Notes: generated by a model not told the origin, from the letters alone. A DNA stretch of 64,000 bases from Pampus argenteus (GCA_036937835.1 CM072880.1:15396001-15460000), one strand, 5' to 3'; positions 9,957 to 20,160 are shown, counted from the first letter of the stretch. Made by a program: numbers and translations.

Positions 9957-12900
9957 GCCACACCCCCAATCCAATAACAAGACATCCCAAACAAAACAAA
10001 TACCAGAAGCCACACACACCTACCTGTCAGAGTAGCATCACCTGCAAAGTACCCCTGGTTGGAAAGAAAAGTTTACTGAAATGTTTGGTTGGCGGTTACC
10101 CAGTAACAGTCCTGTTTGATTCAGGCTCGCAAGTGAGCATAGTCGACCAAGAATGGGCCAACACTCACATCCCAAATTATACAGTAAGACCCCTTTCTGA
10201 GCTCTTAGAGGAAGAACTTGGTGTCTATGCAGTCACTGGCCATGCTGTCCCATACAGAGGATGGGTTGAACTCACTGTCAATCTAGCAGGGAATGACGAC
10301 CCCAATCTCACCATACAAGCCCCTTTCCTTGTCAGCCAGTTGCCACTGGCCCAACCCCTGCTTGGAGCCAACGTTCTGATGGAGATCATCAGACGGAAGG
10401 AGTCTTCTGGCGAGGCAGTCACTACAGTTGTCAGCCTTCTCCGCAGAGCATTCGGAATAGAGGAAGAACAGGTGGAGGCCATGGTGAATTTCCTCCAGGT
10501 GTCGCCTCAGTCATGCTGTGATCCAGTTACAGTAAGATTGGGGAAAGACCACGTTATCATCCCCCCTGGCAGGACAGTTCATGTGTCGTGTAGGGTGCCC
10601 CTGAACTTTGATGCCTCTGACCCCCTTGTTTTGTATGAACCAGCTGACGAAAGTACCGCCTTAGGACAGTTGAGTGTAGGAGAAGGCCTCTTGGAGATCG
10701 ACAACTCTCGACGGCCTTATGTTAAGGTGCCCATATCCAATCACTCAAAACATGAGGTCACTGTGCCAAAGAGAACATCCCTGGGAACCATCCAGCATGT
10801 CCTCAAGGTTATTGAGACTAATGCACCAGAGCCACGACAGGCTGATTTCACACCAGGAAAGATGACAACAGTCGAGGTTTATGGTGTCTCTTCTCCCAGC
10901 ACCTGTCCACCTGAGTCCTGGATCCCTCCCGTTGATATCAGTCACCTGAGCTCTGAACAACAACAGATGGTGAAGGAAGTACTCCAGGAGGAATGTGGAG
11001 CATTCTCCCGTAGTAGCGATGACATAGGATGTATCCCCTCTCTACAGATGGAGATCAGGACTAAGGATGACATCCCAGTCCAGAGGGCCTACGCGTCCAT
11101 CCCAAAACCACTCTACCGTGAGGTAAAGGAGTACATCCAGGAGCTGTTGGTTAAAGGATGGATTGTGAAGTCCCAGTCACCTTATGCTGCTCCTGTCATC
11201 TGTGTAAGGAAGAAAGATGGGTCCTTACGTCTGTGTGTTGACTACCGGCTCCTAAACAACAAAACTGTACCAGATCGTCACCCTCTTCCTAGAATCCAGG
11301 ACCTCACTGACTCCCTGGGAGGGTATTCATGGTTCTCGATCTTGGATCAGGGAAAGGCGTACCATCAAGGCTTCATTGCCGAAGGATCGAGGTACCTGAC
11401 TGCATTCACAACCCCATGGGGACTCTACGAGTGGGTGCGAATCCCCTTCGGGCTGTCTAACGCACCAGCAGCCTTTCAAAGGAGCATGGAGGGGATGCTT
11501 GACACGCTAAGGGACGAGTGTTGCATCCCTTACCTCGACGATGTGTTGTGCTTCTCCAGGTCCTTCGATGAGCATGTGCAGGTATTACGCAGAGTCCTCC
11601 AGGCCTTACAACACCACGGAGTAAAGCTGAAGCCAGAGAAATGTGAGCTCTTCCGTAAAGAGGTACGATATGTTGGCCGCTTGGTGTCAGAAGAAGGGAT
11701 AAAAATGGATCCCAAAGACCTTGAAGCAGTGCGTGTACTGAAACACAAGACACCACAGACAGTCGGGGACGTCAGACAGTTGCTTGGGTTTCTGAGCTAT
11801 TATCGAACATACGTGCAGGACTTCTCACGAATAGCCAAGCCCTTGTACGACCTGCTCCGATCAGAGCCTGACACCACTCAGCCCAGGCCGTCACAGAGAA
11901 AAACAAAAGGCCACCAGCCGTCATCCCGAGCCCCAGTAGAGTGGACTTCGCAACACCAGCAGGTCCTTGGACAGCTGGTGGACCGACTGACCAAACCCCC
12001 AGTGCTGGCCTATCCTGATTTCAACCGCCCCTTCACACTCCACACAGATGCCTCCCAAAAAGGTCTCGGTGCAGTCCTTTATCAGAACCAGGATGGCAGG
12101 ATGAGGGTGATTGGATATGGGTCACGCACACTAACACCAGCAGAACAGAATTATCACCTACACAGTGGGAAGCTTGAATTCCTGGCGTTGAAGTGGGCGG
12201 TATGTGATAAGTTCCGGGATTATCTGTTCTACGCCCCTCATTTTACAGTCTTCACAGACAACAACCCCCTCACATATGTCCTGAGTACTGCCAAGCTAAA
12301 TGCTGTGGGTCACCGGTGGGTAGGGCAGCTGGCTGATTTCCAGTTTGACATCAAATACAGGCCAGGTAAAACCAACATTGATGCAGACACGTTATCACGC
12401 TGCCCCCAAGACATCAACACCTTCATGGCGGAGTGCACAGAAGCGCTATCAGAGGAGGCAGTAGGTGCTGTATGGGAAGGAGGCCGGAGAGCACAACAGG
12501 GAGATGTAGCCTGGGTGGCAGCCCTCAACCTAACATCCCATGGTCAAACCCAAGTTGAACCTCTGCAGGCAATCAGCCATGACGAGCTGGTGAGGGAGCA
12601 AAGAAAAGATCCTGCTATTGGGAAAGTTATGGAAATGAAAGAAAGAGACACACCACTGACGGAAGGAGACAAGGAGAAAATTGACACACACACAAGGAGG
12701 CTGTTACGAGAGTGGGGTAGATTACACATAGAGGATAACCTCCTCTACAGGAAGAGTGCAAGCCGACGACAACTGGTCCTGCCCGCCACCTACAAACATA
12801 CAGTACTCACCCAGCTACATAACAACATGAGTCACGTTGGTGTTGAGAAGGTCCTGAGCCTAGCAAGGGAGCGATTCTATTGGCCTTTTATGAAAAAAGA

Positions 12901-14500
12901 AATAGAAGAGTATGTAACCAGAAAGTGCCCTTGCATTAAACAGAAGAAGCCAGCCATGCATGAAAGAGCACCAATGGGAAGCATCACGTCAAACTCGCCC
13001 CTTGAGCTAGTGTGCATCGATTTCCTTCACCTGGAAGCATGCAGAGGTGGATGTGAGTATATTTTGGTAGTGGTGGACCACTTCACCAGGTTCGCGCAGG
13101 CCTACCCCACCAGGAACAAGGCTGGGAAAACGGCTGCTGATCGGCTTTTCAATGATTTCATCCCCAGATTTGGGTACCCGGCCAAACTCCACCATGACCA
13201 GGGTCGAGAGTTTGAGAATGAACTATTTAAAACTCTCAGACAGTTAGCTGGTGTTGCCCATTCGAGGACCTCTCCATACCACCCCCAGGGAAATCCTGCA
13301 GAGAGGTTCAATCGCACGCTACTGCAGATGCTCCGAACCCTGGGAGAGAAAGAGAAGGAGAATTGGAAGGACCACCTGCCACATGTACTCCATGCATACA
13401 ATTGTACAAAGCATGAGGCCACAGGCTTCTCCCCATACTATTTGTTGTATGGCCGACATCCTCGCCTTCCTGTCGACCTCCTCTTTGGCCTCATTACAGA
13501 GGGGGGGACTGAAACCAATGAACCAAGGGGATATGCTGAGAAATGGGCAGGAAAAATGACTGAAGCATATCGACTAGCCAGCGCAAACAGCCAACAGTCC
13601 AGCTCAAAAGGCAAGGCACACTATGATAAAAGAAACAGAGGAGTGGTTCTTCAGCCTGGGGACAGAGTCCTGGTACGCAATCTCGGTGAACGAGGCGGCC
13701 CTGGGAAGCTTAGACCATACTGGGAGCAACGCATCTACATCGTGAGAGAACAGGTGGGAGATAATCCTGTCTACAAAGTAAGTCCTGAGGTGGGAGATCG
13801 ACCAGCTCGCACTCTGCACAGGAACCTCTTGTTACAAGTGAACGACCTACCTGTTGAGCCTCCTCACGACCCGCCCATCACAGTTGAGTCACGAAAGAGG
13901 ACTAAACGAGCCTCAGGCGTTCCAAAACCCACACAGGAGGTACAGAGCCCCGACATAAGTGACTCTGAGGAAGAGGGATGTGCACCTCAATACTGGTTGC
14001 GAATACCAGTGGAGAAATCAAGAGCTGGGAGTCACTTGCCGGGTCCCGATGTTACTCTTGACTTCCAAAACAGATCCGAACAGGCTGAGACCTATCAGGG
14101 AGAAGTAATTCAGGCAGAGCCTGAACAGGAAGGAAATAGTGTCAGAGGTGAGGAACAGGTGATATCCAGTGAGAATGAGCAAGACACGGGGCAGCAGCAA
14201 CTTACGGCCGCTCAAGAGGAACTGCACACTGTCCCGCAAGAGAACAATGTTACCACACTACAACCTGAACATCAGATCCCTCTGAGACAGTCCACCAGAG
14301 AAAGACGGCCAGGTTATGTGTTCACTTACCCATCCCTGGGCCAGCCAGCTTATCAGCCACGTTCCAATGTGGGCACAATTGGAGTCCAGCTAGTTCAGTG
14401 TGCTCACCAGTGTCCCTGTCCACCATACTTTCACCCCTTTCAACCCACATCCATCACCCCATACCAATACTTACCTGTCCTGTATCCAGCCCATTGTTGA
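9782..14500 (+). CDS. Pol polyprotein of the gypsy element: protease, RT, RNase H, integrase
   Basis: The open frame starts at 9782 but is entered by -1 frameshift at 9893, giving a Gag-Pol of about 2074 residues. ORF numbering: aspartic protease LFDSGSQVS (Asp 113); RT with YLDDV (584-588); RNase H with TLHTDASQKGLGAVLY (Asp 756). The integrase has a zinc-binding H-H-C-C region and catalytic Asp 1080, Asp 1139 and Glu 1174. The last spacing is DX34E because of the GNPAERFNR form. I recall GNPxERFNR variants in other vertebrate gypsy elements, so this is probably family-typical. A GPY/F-like module (GPGKLRPYWEQ) follows, then about 240 residues of Pro/Gln/Glu-rich tail without a recognisable domain. 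It copies the RNA into DNA and inserts it. No stop or frameshift interrupts it. Confidence 0.95.
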   Translation: MSEMHRAEPTGVQPLLRVWRGRTQGSGMFETSQGAGKRDSVSGEGHPETSVQFQSQAVGHTPNPITRHPKQNKYQKPHTPTCQSSITCKVPLVGKKSLLKCLVGGYPVTVLFDSGSQVSIVDQEWANTHIPNYTVRPLSELLEEELGVYAVTGHAVPYRGWVELTVNLAGNDDPNLTIQAPFLVSQLPLAQPLLGANVLMEIIRRKESSGEAVTTVVSLLRRAFGIEEEQVEAMVNFLQVSPQSCCDPVTVRLGKDHVIIPPGRTVHVSCRVPLNFDASDPLVLYEPADESTALGQLSVGEGLLEIDNSRRPYVKVPISNHSKHEVTVPKRTSLGTIQHVLKVIETNAPEPRQADFTPGKMTTVEVYGVSSPSTCPPESWIPPVDISHLSSEQQQMVKEVLQEECGAFSRSSDDIGCIPSLQMEIRTKDDIPVQRAYASIPKPLYREVKEYIQELLVKGWIVKSQSPYAAPVICVRKKDGSLRLCVDYRLLNNKTVPDRHPLPRIQDLTDSLGGYSWFSILDQGKAYHQGFIAEGSRYLTAFTTPWGLYEWVRIPFGLSNAPAAFQRSMEGMLDTLRDECCIPYLDDVLCFSRSFDEHVQVLRRVLQALQHHGVKLKPEKCELFRKEVRYVGRLVSEEGIKMDPKDLEAVRVLKHKTPQTVGDVRQLLGFLSYYRTYVQDFSRIAKPLYDLLRSEPDTTQPRPSQRKTKGHQPSSRAPVEWTSQHQQVLGQLVDRLTKPPVLAYPDFNRPFTLHTDASQKGLGAVLYQNQDGRMRVIGYGSRTLTPAEQNYHLHSGKLEFLALKWAVCDKFRDYLFYAPHFTVFTDNNPLTYVLSTAKLNAVGHRWVGQLADFQFDIKYRPGKTNIDADTLSRCPQDINTFMAECTEALSEEAVGAVWEGGRRAQQGDVAWVAALNLTSHGQTQVEPLQAISHDELVREQRKDPAIGKVMEMKERDTPLTEGDKEKIDTHTRRLLREWGRLHIEDNLLYRKSASRRQLVLPATYKHTVLTQLHNNMSHVGVEKVLSLARERFYWPFMKKEIEEYVTRKCPCIKQKKPAMHERAPMGSITSNSPLELVCIDFLHLEACRGGCEYILVVVDHFTRFAQAYPTRNKAGKTAADRLFNDFIPRFGYPAKLHHDQGREFENELFKTLRQLAGVAHSRTSPYHPQGNPAERFNRTLLQMLRTLGEKEKENWKDHLPHVLHAYNCTKHEATGFSPYYLLYGRHPRLPVDLLFGLITEGGTETNEPRGYAEKWAGKMTEAYRLASANSQQSSSKGKAHYDKRNRGVVLQPGDRVLVRNLGERGGPGKLRPYWEQRIYIVREQVGDNPVYKVSPEVGDRPARTLHRNLLLQVNDLPVEPPHDPPITVESRKRTKRASGVPKPTQEVQSPDISDSEEEGCAPQYWLRIPVEKSRAGSHLPGPDVTLDFQNRSEQAETYQGEVIQAEPEQEGNSVRGEEQVISSENEQDTGQQQLTAAQEELHTVPQENNVTTLQPEHQIPLRQSTRERRPGYVFTYPSLGQPAYQPRSNVGTIGVQLVQCAHQCPCPPYFHPFQPTSITPYQYLPVLYPAHC
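9887..9928 (+). promoter_or_regulatory. -1 ribosomal frameshift signal between gag and pol
   Basis: The heptamer GGGAAAC (9887-9893) is in the correct X XXY YYZ phase of the gag frame (G GGA AAC). After a 7-nt spacer comes a perfect 10-bp stem, GGTCTCTGGG (9901-9910) with CCCAGAGACC (9919-9928), closing an 8-nt loop. Slipping back one base leads straight into the open pol frame at 9893. Confidence 0.85.
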
Positions 14501-14704
14501 TGAGACGCCATGAAAGACAGTCACATACATTCCACTTACATACTGTTGAGATCTGAAACACACACATTATACATTTCACATCTTGTGGGGTTTAAGAGAT
14601 ACATTTATTGAAAGTTTGAATGTGTTTTTGAAAAAAAGAGACAATGTAATGTTCAGTGTGAAATCGTTCAGAATATCTTGTGTCAGGAGCCACTTTTATT
14701 TGTT

Positions 14705-14712
14705 GGGGAGTG
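14705..14712 (+). other. Polypurine tract (short)
   Basis: GGGGAGTG lies immediately before the 3' LTR. Position fits the plus-strand primer, but it is short and contains a T, so the assignment rests mainly on position. Confidence 0.45.
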
Positions 14713-15124
14713 TGTGATACACCCTAATGTGGAAGCACAGCAACTTAAAACACAGTCACTTTTTGGTTTTTTTCCTATTTACATAGGTTTAGATATGTAT
14801 TTTATATATATATTATATAATATATGTGGTATTAGTTAACCCAATGCGAAATGTAATTTCACACTCTGTTGTAAAGAACAATCTTACTGGGGGGGAAAGA
14901 AAAAAAAAGAAAAGAAAGCGGAACCAAAGTGCAGGTAATGTTTCACCGGGGGTCCTAAAGTGAGCGACTCCGCCCTCTTCTCTCAGACAAACTTTGTGGA
15001 GAAAGATGACGGTTTGCGCTCCGACTCACTGTGTCTATAATTTCATTTTCCAGAGAGCTGAGAACCGTGAACCCAAATCAACTTCTTTTTGTTACATAAC
15101 TTCAGCTATTTGAAACTCGTAACA
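14713..15124 (+). repeat. 3' LTR (412 bp)
   Basis: No difference from the 5' LTR was found when read side by side, including the poly-G and poly-A runs. It is followed by the GAGA target duplication. Confidence 0.97.
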
Positions 15125-15451
15125 GAGACACGATGTAATTTTGGAAAGTAAAAACACATTTCTTGCTGATTAAAAGTGAAATAAACAAACAATAAAATAC
15201 ATCCTTGCTTGTTCTGGTATGACCAATAGTTTAAGCTGACTAATGCTATCAAATGTCATTAAACACATATTACTGAGTCAATTTGCTCGTGCTGCTGTTA
15301 CACTACGTTTCAGCATGTGGAGCCTAATGGGAATGAAAAGCTCCCTTTTCTTCATATAGTCTGCATGTACAGACTATAGTACTAGTACAGTATAGACCTA
15401 CTATGTGTCACAATCAGTTCACACATTCACAGGCTATTCACATGAAAGCAT

Positions 15452-15530
15452 CACACACTATTTCAACATAAGAAAACATAATAAAAGGTGTGTATATGAT
15501 ATAACATACAGTATCAAGATTTCATTATCA
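15452..15530. repeat. 79-bp dispersed repeat, copy A'
   Basis: Same orientation as 1632-1710, with about two mismatches. Sequence on either side does not match. Confidence 0.8.
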
Positions 15531-15974
15531 CAACACTGACTGGTTTTCAGAGCTCTTTCCTTTAGTGTTGTAGGCTTTAGCAGGCCTATGTAATGATGTT
15601 ATCATTTTGGCTCTTGAATAATATGCTAGCTGACAGAATCAGGACTCATCAGCTGATCCCACATGCTGAACAAGTCACATTAAAGCTGTTCTCAGCGGAG
15701 GTTAAAGTCTGGACCTGCTCAATCCGACACTTTGAAGATAAATGTGCTTTTCTACCAACTGCTACCATTTCCCTTTAACCGATGACCTTTCTAAACATGC
15801 AAAGATGGAACAAACGGAGCTCTGCAGACTCTGATCGATGCGTACGGATCCATTATTGCTGCCTTCACGTGCAACCGGTTGCAAAATGGTATGTTGTGTC
15901 CATAGATGATGTTTCTAGTGTTATGTTTACTCCGTCTGCTCAGACCACCCAGCAGACCAACTTCTTTTTTCAGT

Positions 15975-16275
15975 CACTGTCACTTCATAATTGTAATATT
16001 GTATATTTTTGTCTCATCAACAAATAATGTTCCTGCGCATTTTGGATTTCAGCCCTTAATAACATGAATATTAATAGTACAAATAGTATAAATAAATACT
16101 ATAGGGTACTTTAATGTCAATTATTCACTGTAAATAAATGAATGTACTATTAAAGTAGTGCTCTTCTCAACAGAGAAATAACGGATGTAGGCTGTAGCTG
16201 TAACTAATGAATAGGCCAATGTTCGCCCAATTTATTAATGCCGGTTCTTTCTTAAATTAATAAACTAATTATTTT
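15975..16275. repeat. Left copy of a direct repeat about 300 bp long
   Basis: It runs from tcacttcataattgtaat to ttcttaaattaataaacta. A diverged copy lies at 20535-20850 in the same orientation, sharing blocks such as attgtatatttttgtctc and gtataaataaatacta. Together they bracket the uncharacterised gene and its array. Confidence 0.8.
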
Positions 16276-16577
16276 CATAAATGACACAAATTCACACAGA
16301 CTGCAAGTTGACGATCAAGTTGTTTTATTTGAAAAGTTGACATATTACACAAAGAAAAGTAGATAATCCAAATATTTGTGATTAATGATTAATTAATCGA
16401 TATTGTGATTAATATCGATTAATGAATTTTATCCGCTGCAGCCTCGCGAGCTTAATTAGGCTTTGATAGATTAATACCACTAATAATTATGATAATAAAA
16501 AGAATCTATATACAATATATGACATGTATCCAATGAAGCCAGAACAGCGTGTGACTGGTAGTCATGGTGATGAGGAC

Positions 16578-16595
16578 TGACGTGCCCCTATAAAA
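16578..16595 (+). promoter_or_regulatory. TATA box and CRE half-site of the uncharacterised gene
   Basis: TATAAAA (16589-16595) lies 121 nt before the ATG, with a CRE half-site TGACGTG (16578-16584) directly upstream. The leader between them has no other ATG, which supports the start at 16716. Confidence 0.6.
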
Positions 16596-16715
16596 GCAGA
16601 GGACTTCATTCTAATTTCATTTCTGCACCTGAGCGCTGACAGGAGCTGAACTTTTTAAAAAGTGGAATTCAACTGTTGAAAAGTGAAAACTGTGAGAGAG
16701 AAAAGCACCTGAAAA

Positions 16716-18260
16716 ATGTCCTCTGCTGGTTCAAGCCGTGAGAAACACCTGCTGACCGCTTGCATCCTCAGTGTAAAAGGCGCCTATGGTAAAACACATT
16801 AAAACATGTTTGTTGTCAGGCTTTTATGTATTTCGGTGTAAAATGATTCAACTCGATGGATTTTCATATGTGTGCGCGTGACAGGTGAAATAAACATGAA
16901 TATGAGTGATTTATTTGAGAAATGCAACGTTTTTGAGGGGGTACAGGGTCGAGGAAATGAATAACATTGTAACATAGCATCATATTTGGAACATGCTAAA
17001 AGTTGTGTATGATGCACGCGCCATGGAGACGACGTCACATGTTGGAATTATCTCGAGCCTGACGTGTGACGTCAGTGTAGTCAACCTGGGCCTGTTCTGT
17101 GGATGTACTGACTGAGTTGGACTAAAGCCTCGAGTTTATAAAGTCAAAGCTGTTCAAAGTTTAGCAGGATCATACACTGTTAGATCAACATATACAATAA
17201 AAATGATGATCTATCTTCATGTTTCATCATATTGCATGAACAGCAGTCATAGGCTGCTTGAAACATGGAGCTCGATGACTCTTTAAGTTTTTGCACAGCA
17301 CACCAGTTAACATATGTGCTTGTAAATACTAGAAAAAAACCCAACACGTTTGCTTTAAGTTACCAAGTGGCGACATCAAACAGCAGAACATGGATCGCAT
17401 TCTCAGCTGTTCAATATTTTTTATATGTTTTATTTGTGCTGAGCTTGAACCCCATGAATAATCTGAAAGTGTTTCACAACAAATCCTGCTCTGAGTCTTC
17501 ATGTGTTTTAATGTAAAAAGAAGTGAAGTATTTTCTTGTGTTCACAGTTGAATCCAGGGTGTTATGAGTCCCATCTAACCTGAGTGACTAATGTGTTTTT
17601 TCATCTTTTTCTTTCCACGTAGTTGACTTGCCGCTGCCTTCACACGTTCTTCAGATGTTTGTAACAAACTTGAGGAACCGTCCTCTGAGCACCACAAACA
17701 TCGACTCCATAAGAGAGTCCTTCCTGAGCCTGTATCACAACCTCATCACAGGTTCTAAGGAGTACCCCTCAATTCAGTACTATGGATTCTTCCACTCACG
17801 TGAGCTTTCCACACCCTTCCCTCATATCCCGCTGGAGAGGAGAGAAAATAGAGCTCCATGTCCTCTAACAGCAGGACCATCAGGCCTGATGGTGCCCCCC
17901 GCACGCTCCGGCTCTTCTCTTCAAACTGTCCTGACTCCAAATCTTCCCGAGAAGGCCGATCTCACAGCGTTGAAGACAGACCGCAGAAACTGTGTCTGCA
18001 ACCTGGAGCTGGACGGCAGGGCCGTCACCAGAGTCATCTCCCCTGTGTACCGCTCTGAGAACATAGAGCTGAAGAACCGCTGGAGACTGACAGACTACAA
18101 TGCAGACGGTCACACTCTCATGTCAGTCTTCTGCAGGTTCCACAAAGACTCAACACAGTGTTCGAAGACTAAAGAGAATAAGAGGGGGAAGAGAAAGGCT
18201 GCTGAAGAAGAAAGCAGCAGCAGCACCCTGACTCCACCGAAGAAACTCCCAAGACTGTGA
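16716..18260 (+). CDS. Uncharacterised two-exon gene (236 aa)
   Basis: I do not recognise this protein. Exon 1 is 16716-16788 (MSSAGSSREKHLLTACILSV...), donor TATG|GTAAAA. Exon 2 is 17623-18260, acceptor ccacgtag, with the stop at its end. The phases match and the total is 711 nt. The protein has no signal peptide or membrane segment. Its middle (about residues 25-190) looks folded and has a few Cys, and contains the motif NRWRLTDYNADGHTLMSVFC. The last 30 residues are a basic, Ser-rich tail (KRGKRKAAEEES, PPKKLPRL) resembling a nuclear localisation signal. A TATA promoter and three CRE-like sites lie upstream or in intron 1. It could be a lineage-specific nuclear protein, or a domesticated or captured sequence inside a duplicated block. 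Reality of the gene is supported by splice signals, phase and promoter, not by homology. Confidence 0.6.
17029..17074. promoter_or_regulatory. CRE-type sites in intron 1
   Basis: A full palindromic TGACGTCA lies at 17067-17074, with a TGACGTG half-site overlapping just upstream (17060-17066) and GACGTCAC at 17031-17038. These are CREB/CREM/ATF-type motifs by sequence only. Confidence 0.45.
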
Positions 18261-19010
18261 TTTCTAAATCACCCGGAGTGAAGGACTTTACATCCTCAAG
18301 CAGGACTGTTTACACCCTGGTAGCGTCTTGCACCAGGGCCCATGGAGATATGTAAATACGAAGGACAACACTGCTTTAGGGATCATTTTGTACATTTATA
18401 TTTATTTACTTCACTATGGATCGGTACTCGGGTCAGTGATTTTAGTGCGTCTTGCACATTTCTTTATTGACTGCTGGCCTGAGCTTCTGGCATGGTGGAA
18501 CTTTAGAGAACTCTGAGACACAAGATATCTTGAAGTGAAATTTGAAGAAGAGGAAACTTTAAATCGCCTGTAGCTGTGAATGTGTCCACGTGTGTTAGAC
18601 ACTGATAGACTGGCAGCCTGTCTTCACCAGCGTGTGTTGTGATTGGCTCCTGTCTCCCTGCGGCAACAACTTTATACAACAAGGCTGACTCAGCAGCAGT
18701 TCAGACCTTCAGTTTGAGGAACAAGAATGACAACAGAGAACATGAAAGCTGCAGGGACAGTACCACAGCTGACAGACAGGTGGACGAGGAAGACCAGACT
18801 GATAGAAGAAGAGAGAGAACACAAACCACTGAAGACATGAACATTAATGAACTTCCAATATTCCACATTATTATTAAAATGAAGAGAAGAAGAGGGACAA
18901 GAGGAGGAAACAAGAAAAAGAGCAAAGAAGACAAACAGCGAGGAAACAACAAGAAGGAGACAGCATGCTGTGTGAACCCTCTGAAGAAGATAAGTATACA
19001 TTTCTGTTAC
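18261..19010 (+). other. 3' region of the uncharacterised gene, purine-rich
   Basis: Follows the stop codon with no poly(A) signal before the array. An open frame at 18639-19049 is Lys/Arg/Glu-rich and has no recognisable domain. The end (about 18950-18985) shares the pattern AAGGAGACxxC...TGTGAACCCTC with 19895-19930 on the far side of the array, as if the array expanded inside one original segment. Confidence 0.5.
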
Positions 19011-19890
19011 TATAGTGATCAATATGTCTTCTGTTTATCTCATTACTGAATTATTAACGGATTGTCTGTCATTTGTCTTTCAGAGAGAGGAGAAACAAGA
19101 TTTGAACTCTGGTTTGAAAAAGATAAGTTAACATTTTATTTATGTTATTATCATAATTCATTATAGTGATCAATATGTCTTCTGTTCATGTTATTACTGA
19201 ATTATTAACGGATTGTTATTTTTCTTTCAGAGAAAGAAAAGAAGAGAAAAATAAGATTTGAACTCTGTTTTGAAAAAGATAAGTATACATGTTATTTATA
19301 TTATTATCATAATTCATAATAGTTATCAATATTTCTTCTGGTTGCTGAAGTTGTTTGTTAACTATTATCTCTACTTGTCTGTCATTTGTCTTTCAGAGAG
19401 AGGAGAAACAAGATTTGAACTCTCGTTTAAAAAAGATAAGTTAACATTTTATTTATATTATTATCATAATTTATTATAGTTATCAATATGTCTTCTGTTT
19501 ATTTCATTACTGAATTATTAACTGATTGTCATTTTTCTCTCAGAGAAAGGAAAGATGAGAAAAACAAGATTTGAAATCTGGTTTGAAAAAGATAAGTATA
19601 CATGTTATTTATGTTATTATCATAATTTATTATAGTTATCAATATGTCTTCTGTTTATCTTATTACTGAATTATTAACTGATTGGCATTTGTCTTTCAGA
19701 GAAAGGAAAGAAGAGAAAAATAAGATTTGAACTCTGGTTTAAAAAAGATAAGTTAACATTTTATATTTATGTTATTATCATAATTCATTATAGTTTTCAA
19801 TATTTCTACTGGTTGCTGAAGTTGTTTGTTAACTATTATCTCTCCTTGTCTGTCATTTGTCTTTCAGAGAAAGAAGAGAAGAAGATGAGC
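19011..19890 (+). repeat. Tandem array of about 156-bp exon-like units (6 copies)
   Basis: Units start at about 19011, 19163, 19318, 19475, 19632 and 19788 (spacing 152-157 bp). Each has an AT-rich part, a good acceptor (TTTCTTTCAG or close), a 43- or 52-nt purine-rich block, and a weak donor-like GATAA|GTTAAC or GATAA|GTATAC. In one frame the blocks read ERGETRFELWFEKDK or EKGKKRKIRFELWFEKDK. Copies 3 and 6 share a variant AT-rich part (ttgctgaagttgtttgttaa), hinting at a three-unit higher-order repeat. The last unit runs into unique sequence that ends in a poly(A) signal. Confidence 0.9.
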
Positions 19891-20154
19891 AGAGAAGGAA
19901 GGAGACTTCCTGCACTGTGAACCCTCCTCCTAACCTCCTGTTGAGGTTATTATCACTTTTTCCTCCTTGTCTGTCTTCATCTATTTCTGGTGAGGATGAG
20001 CTCCAGATGTTTTCTCGTCTGCTGCATCATCAGAGACTCTTTTCTGTCCTGAACATCATCCTGTCTGTCATCACACACACGTCCAGCTGGACTCAACACA
20101 GTCTGCAACTTTACAAAGTCTTACGTTTTACATGGAAGCATGCAGCATATTATC

Positions 20155-20160
20155 AATAAA
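20155..20160 (+). terminator. Poly(A) signal downstream of the exon-like array
   Basis: AATAAA is followed about 30 nt later by a GT-rich stretch. It would place the whole array inside a transcript that begins at the uncharacterised gene or at a closer unseen start. Confidence 0.4.

Larger units (their letters stand above)
7474..15124 (+). mobile_element. Complete Ty3/gypsy LTR retrotransposon (7651 bp)
   Basis: The order is 5' LTR, tRNA-Pro primer-binding site, leader with a 45-bp direct repeat, gag, overlapping pol, short purine tract, 3' LTR. A 4-bp target duplication GAGA flanks it (7470-7473 and 15125-15128). The two 412-bp LTRs look identical on side-by-side reading, and both ORFs are open end to end, so the insertion is young and may be competent. 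Pol order is protease, RT, RNase H, integrase, which is Ty3/gypsy and not Ty1/copia. There is no env frame after pol and no visible chromodomain, so it is a retrotransposon, not a retrovirus. Confidence 0.97.
15125..16560. other. Non-coding, repeat-bearing interval
   Basis: AT-rich sequence between the gypsy 3' LTR and the promoter of the uncharacterised gene. It holds copy A' of the 79-bp repeat (15452-15530) and the left copy of a direct repeat about 300 bp long (15975-16275). The short open frames in 15593-16027 show no domain or splice support. Confidence 0.6.

Noticed and set aside
13251..13559. Alternative-frame ORF inside gypsy pol
   Set aside because: Shadow of the integrase coding frame.
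14500..14712. Possible env gene after gypsy pol
   Set aside because: Only about 210 bp separate the pol stop and the 3' LTR, with no open frame of useful size.
18639..19049. 136-codon Lys/Arg/Glu-rich frame before the exon-like array
   Set aside because: Low-complexity purine-rich sequence that runs into the first array unit; no evidence for translation, so mentioned only as part of the 3' region.
19011..19890. CRISPR-like interpretation of the regular repeats
   Set aside because: Units are about 156 bp without unique spacers, and the genome is clearly vertebrate; the structure is exon-like, not CRISPR.
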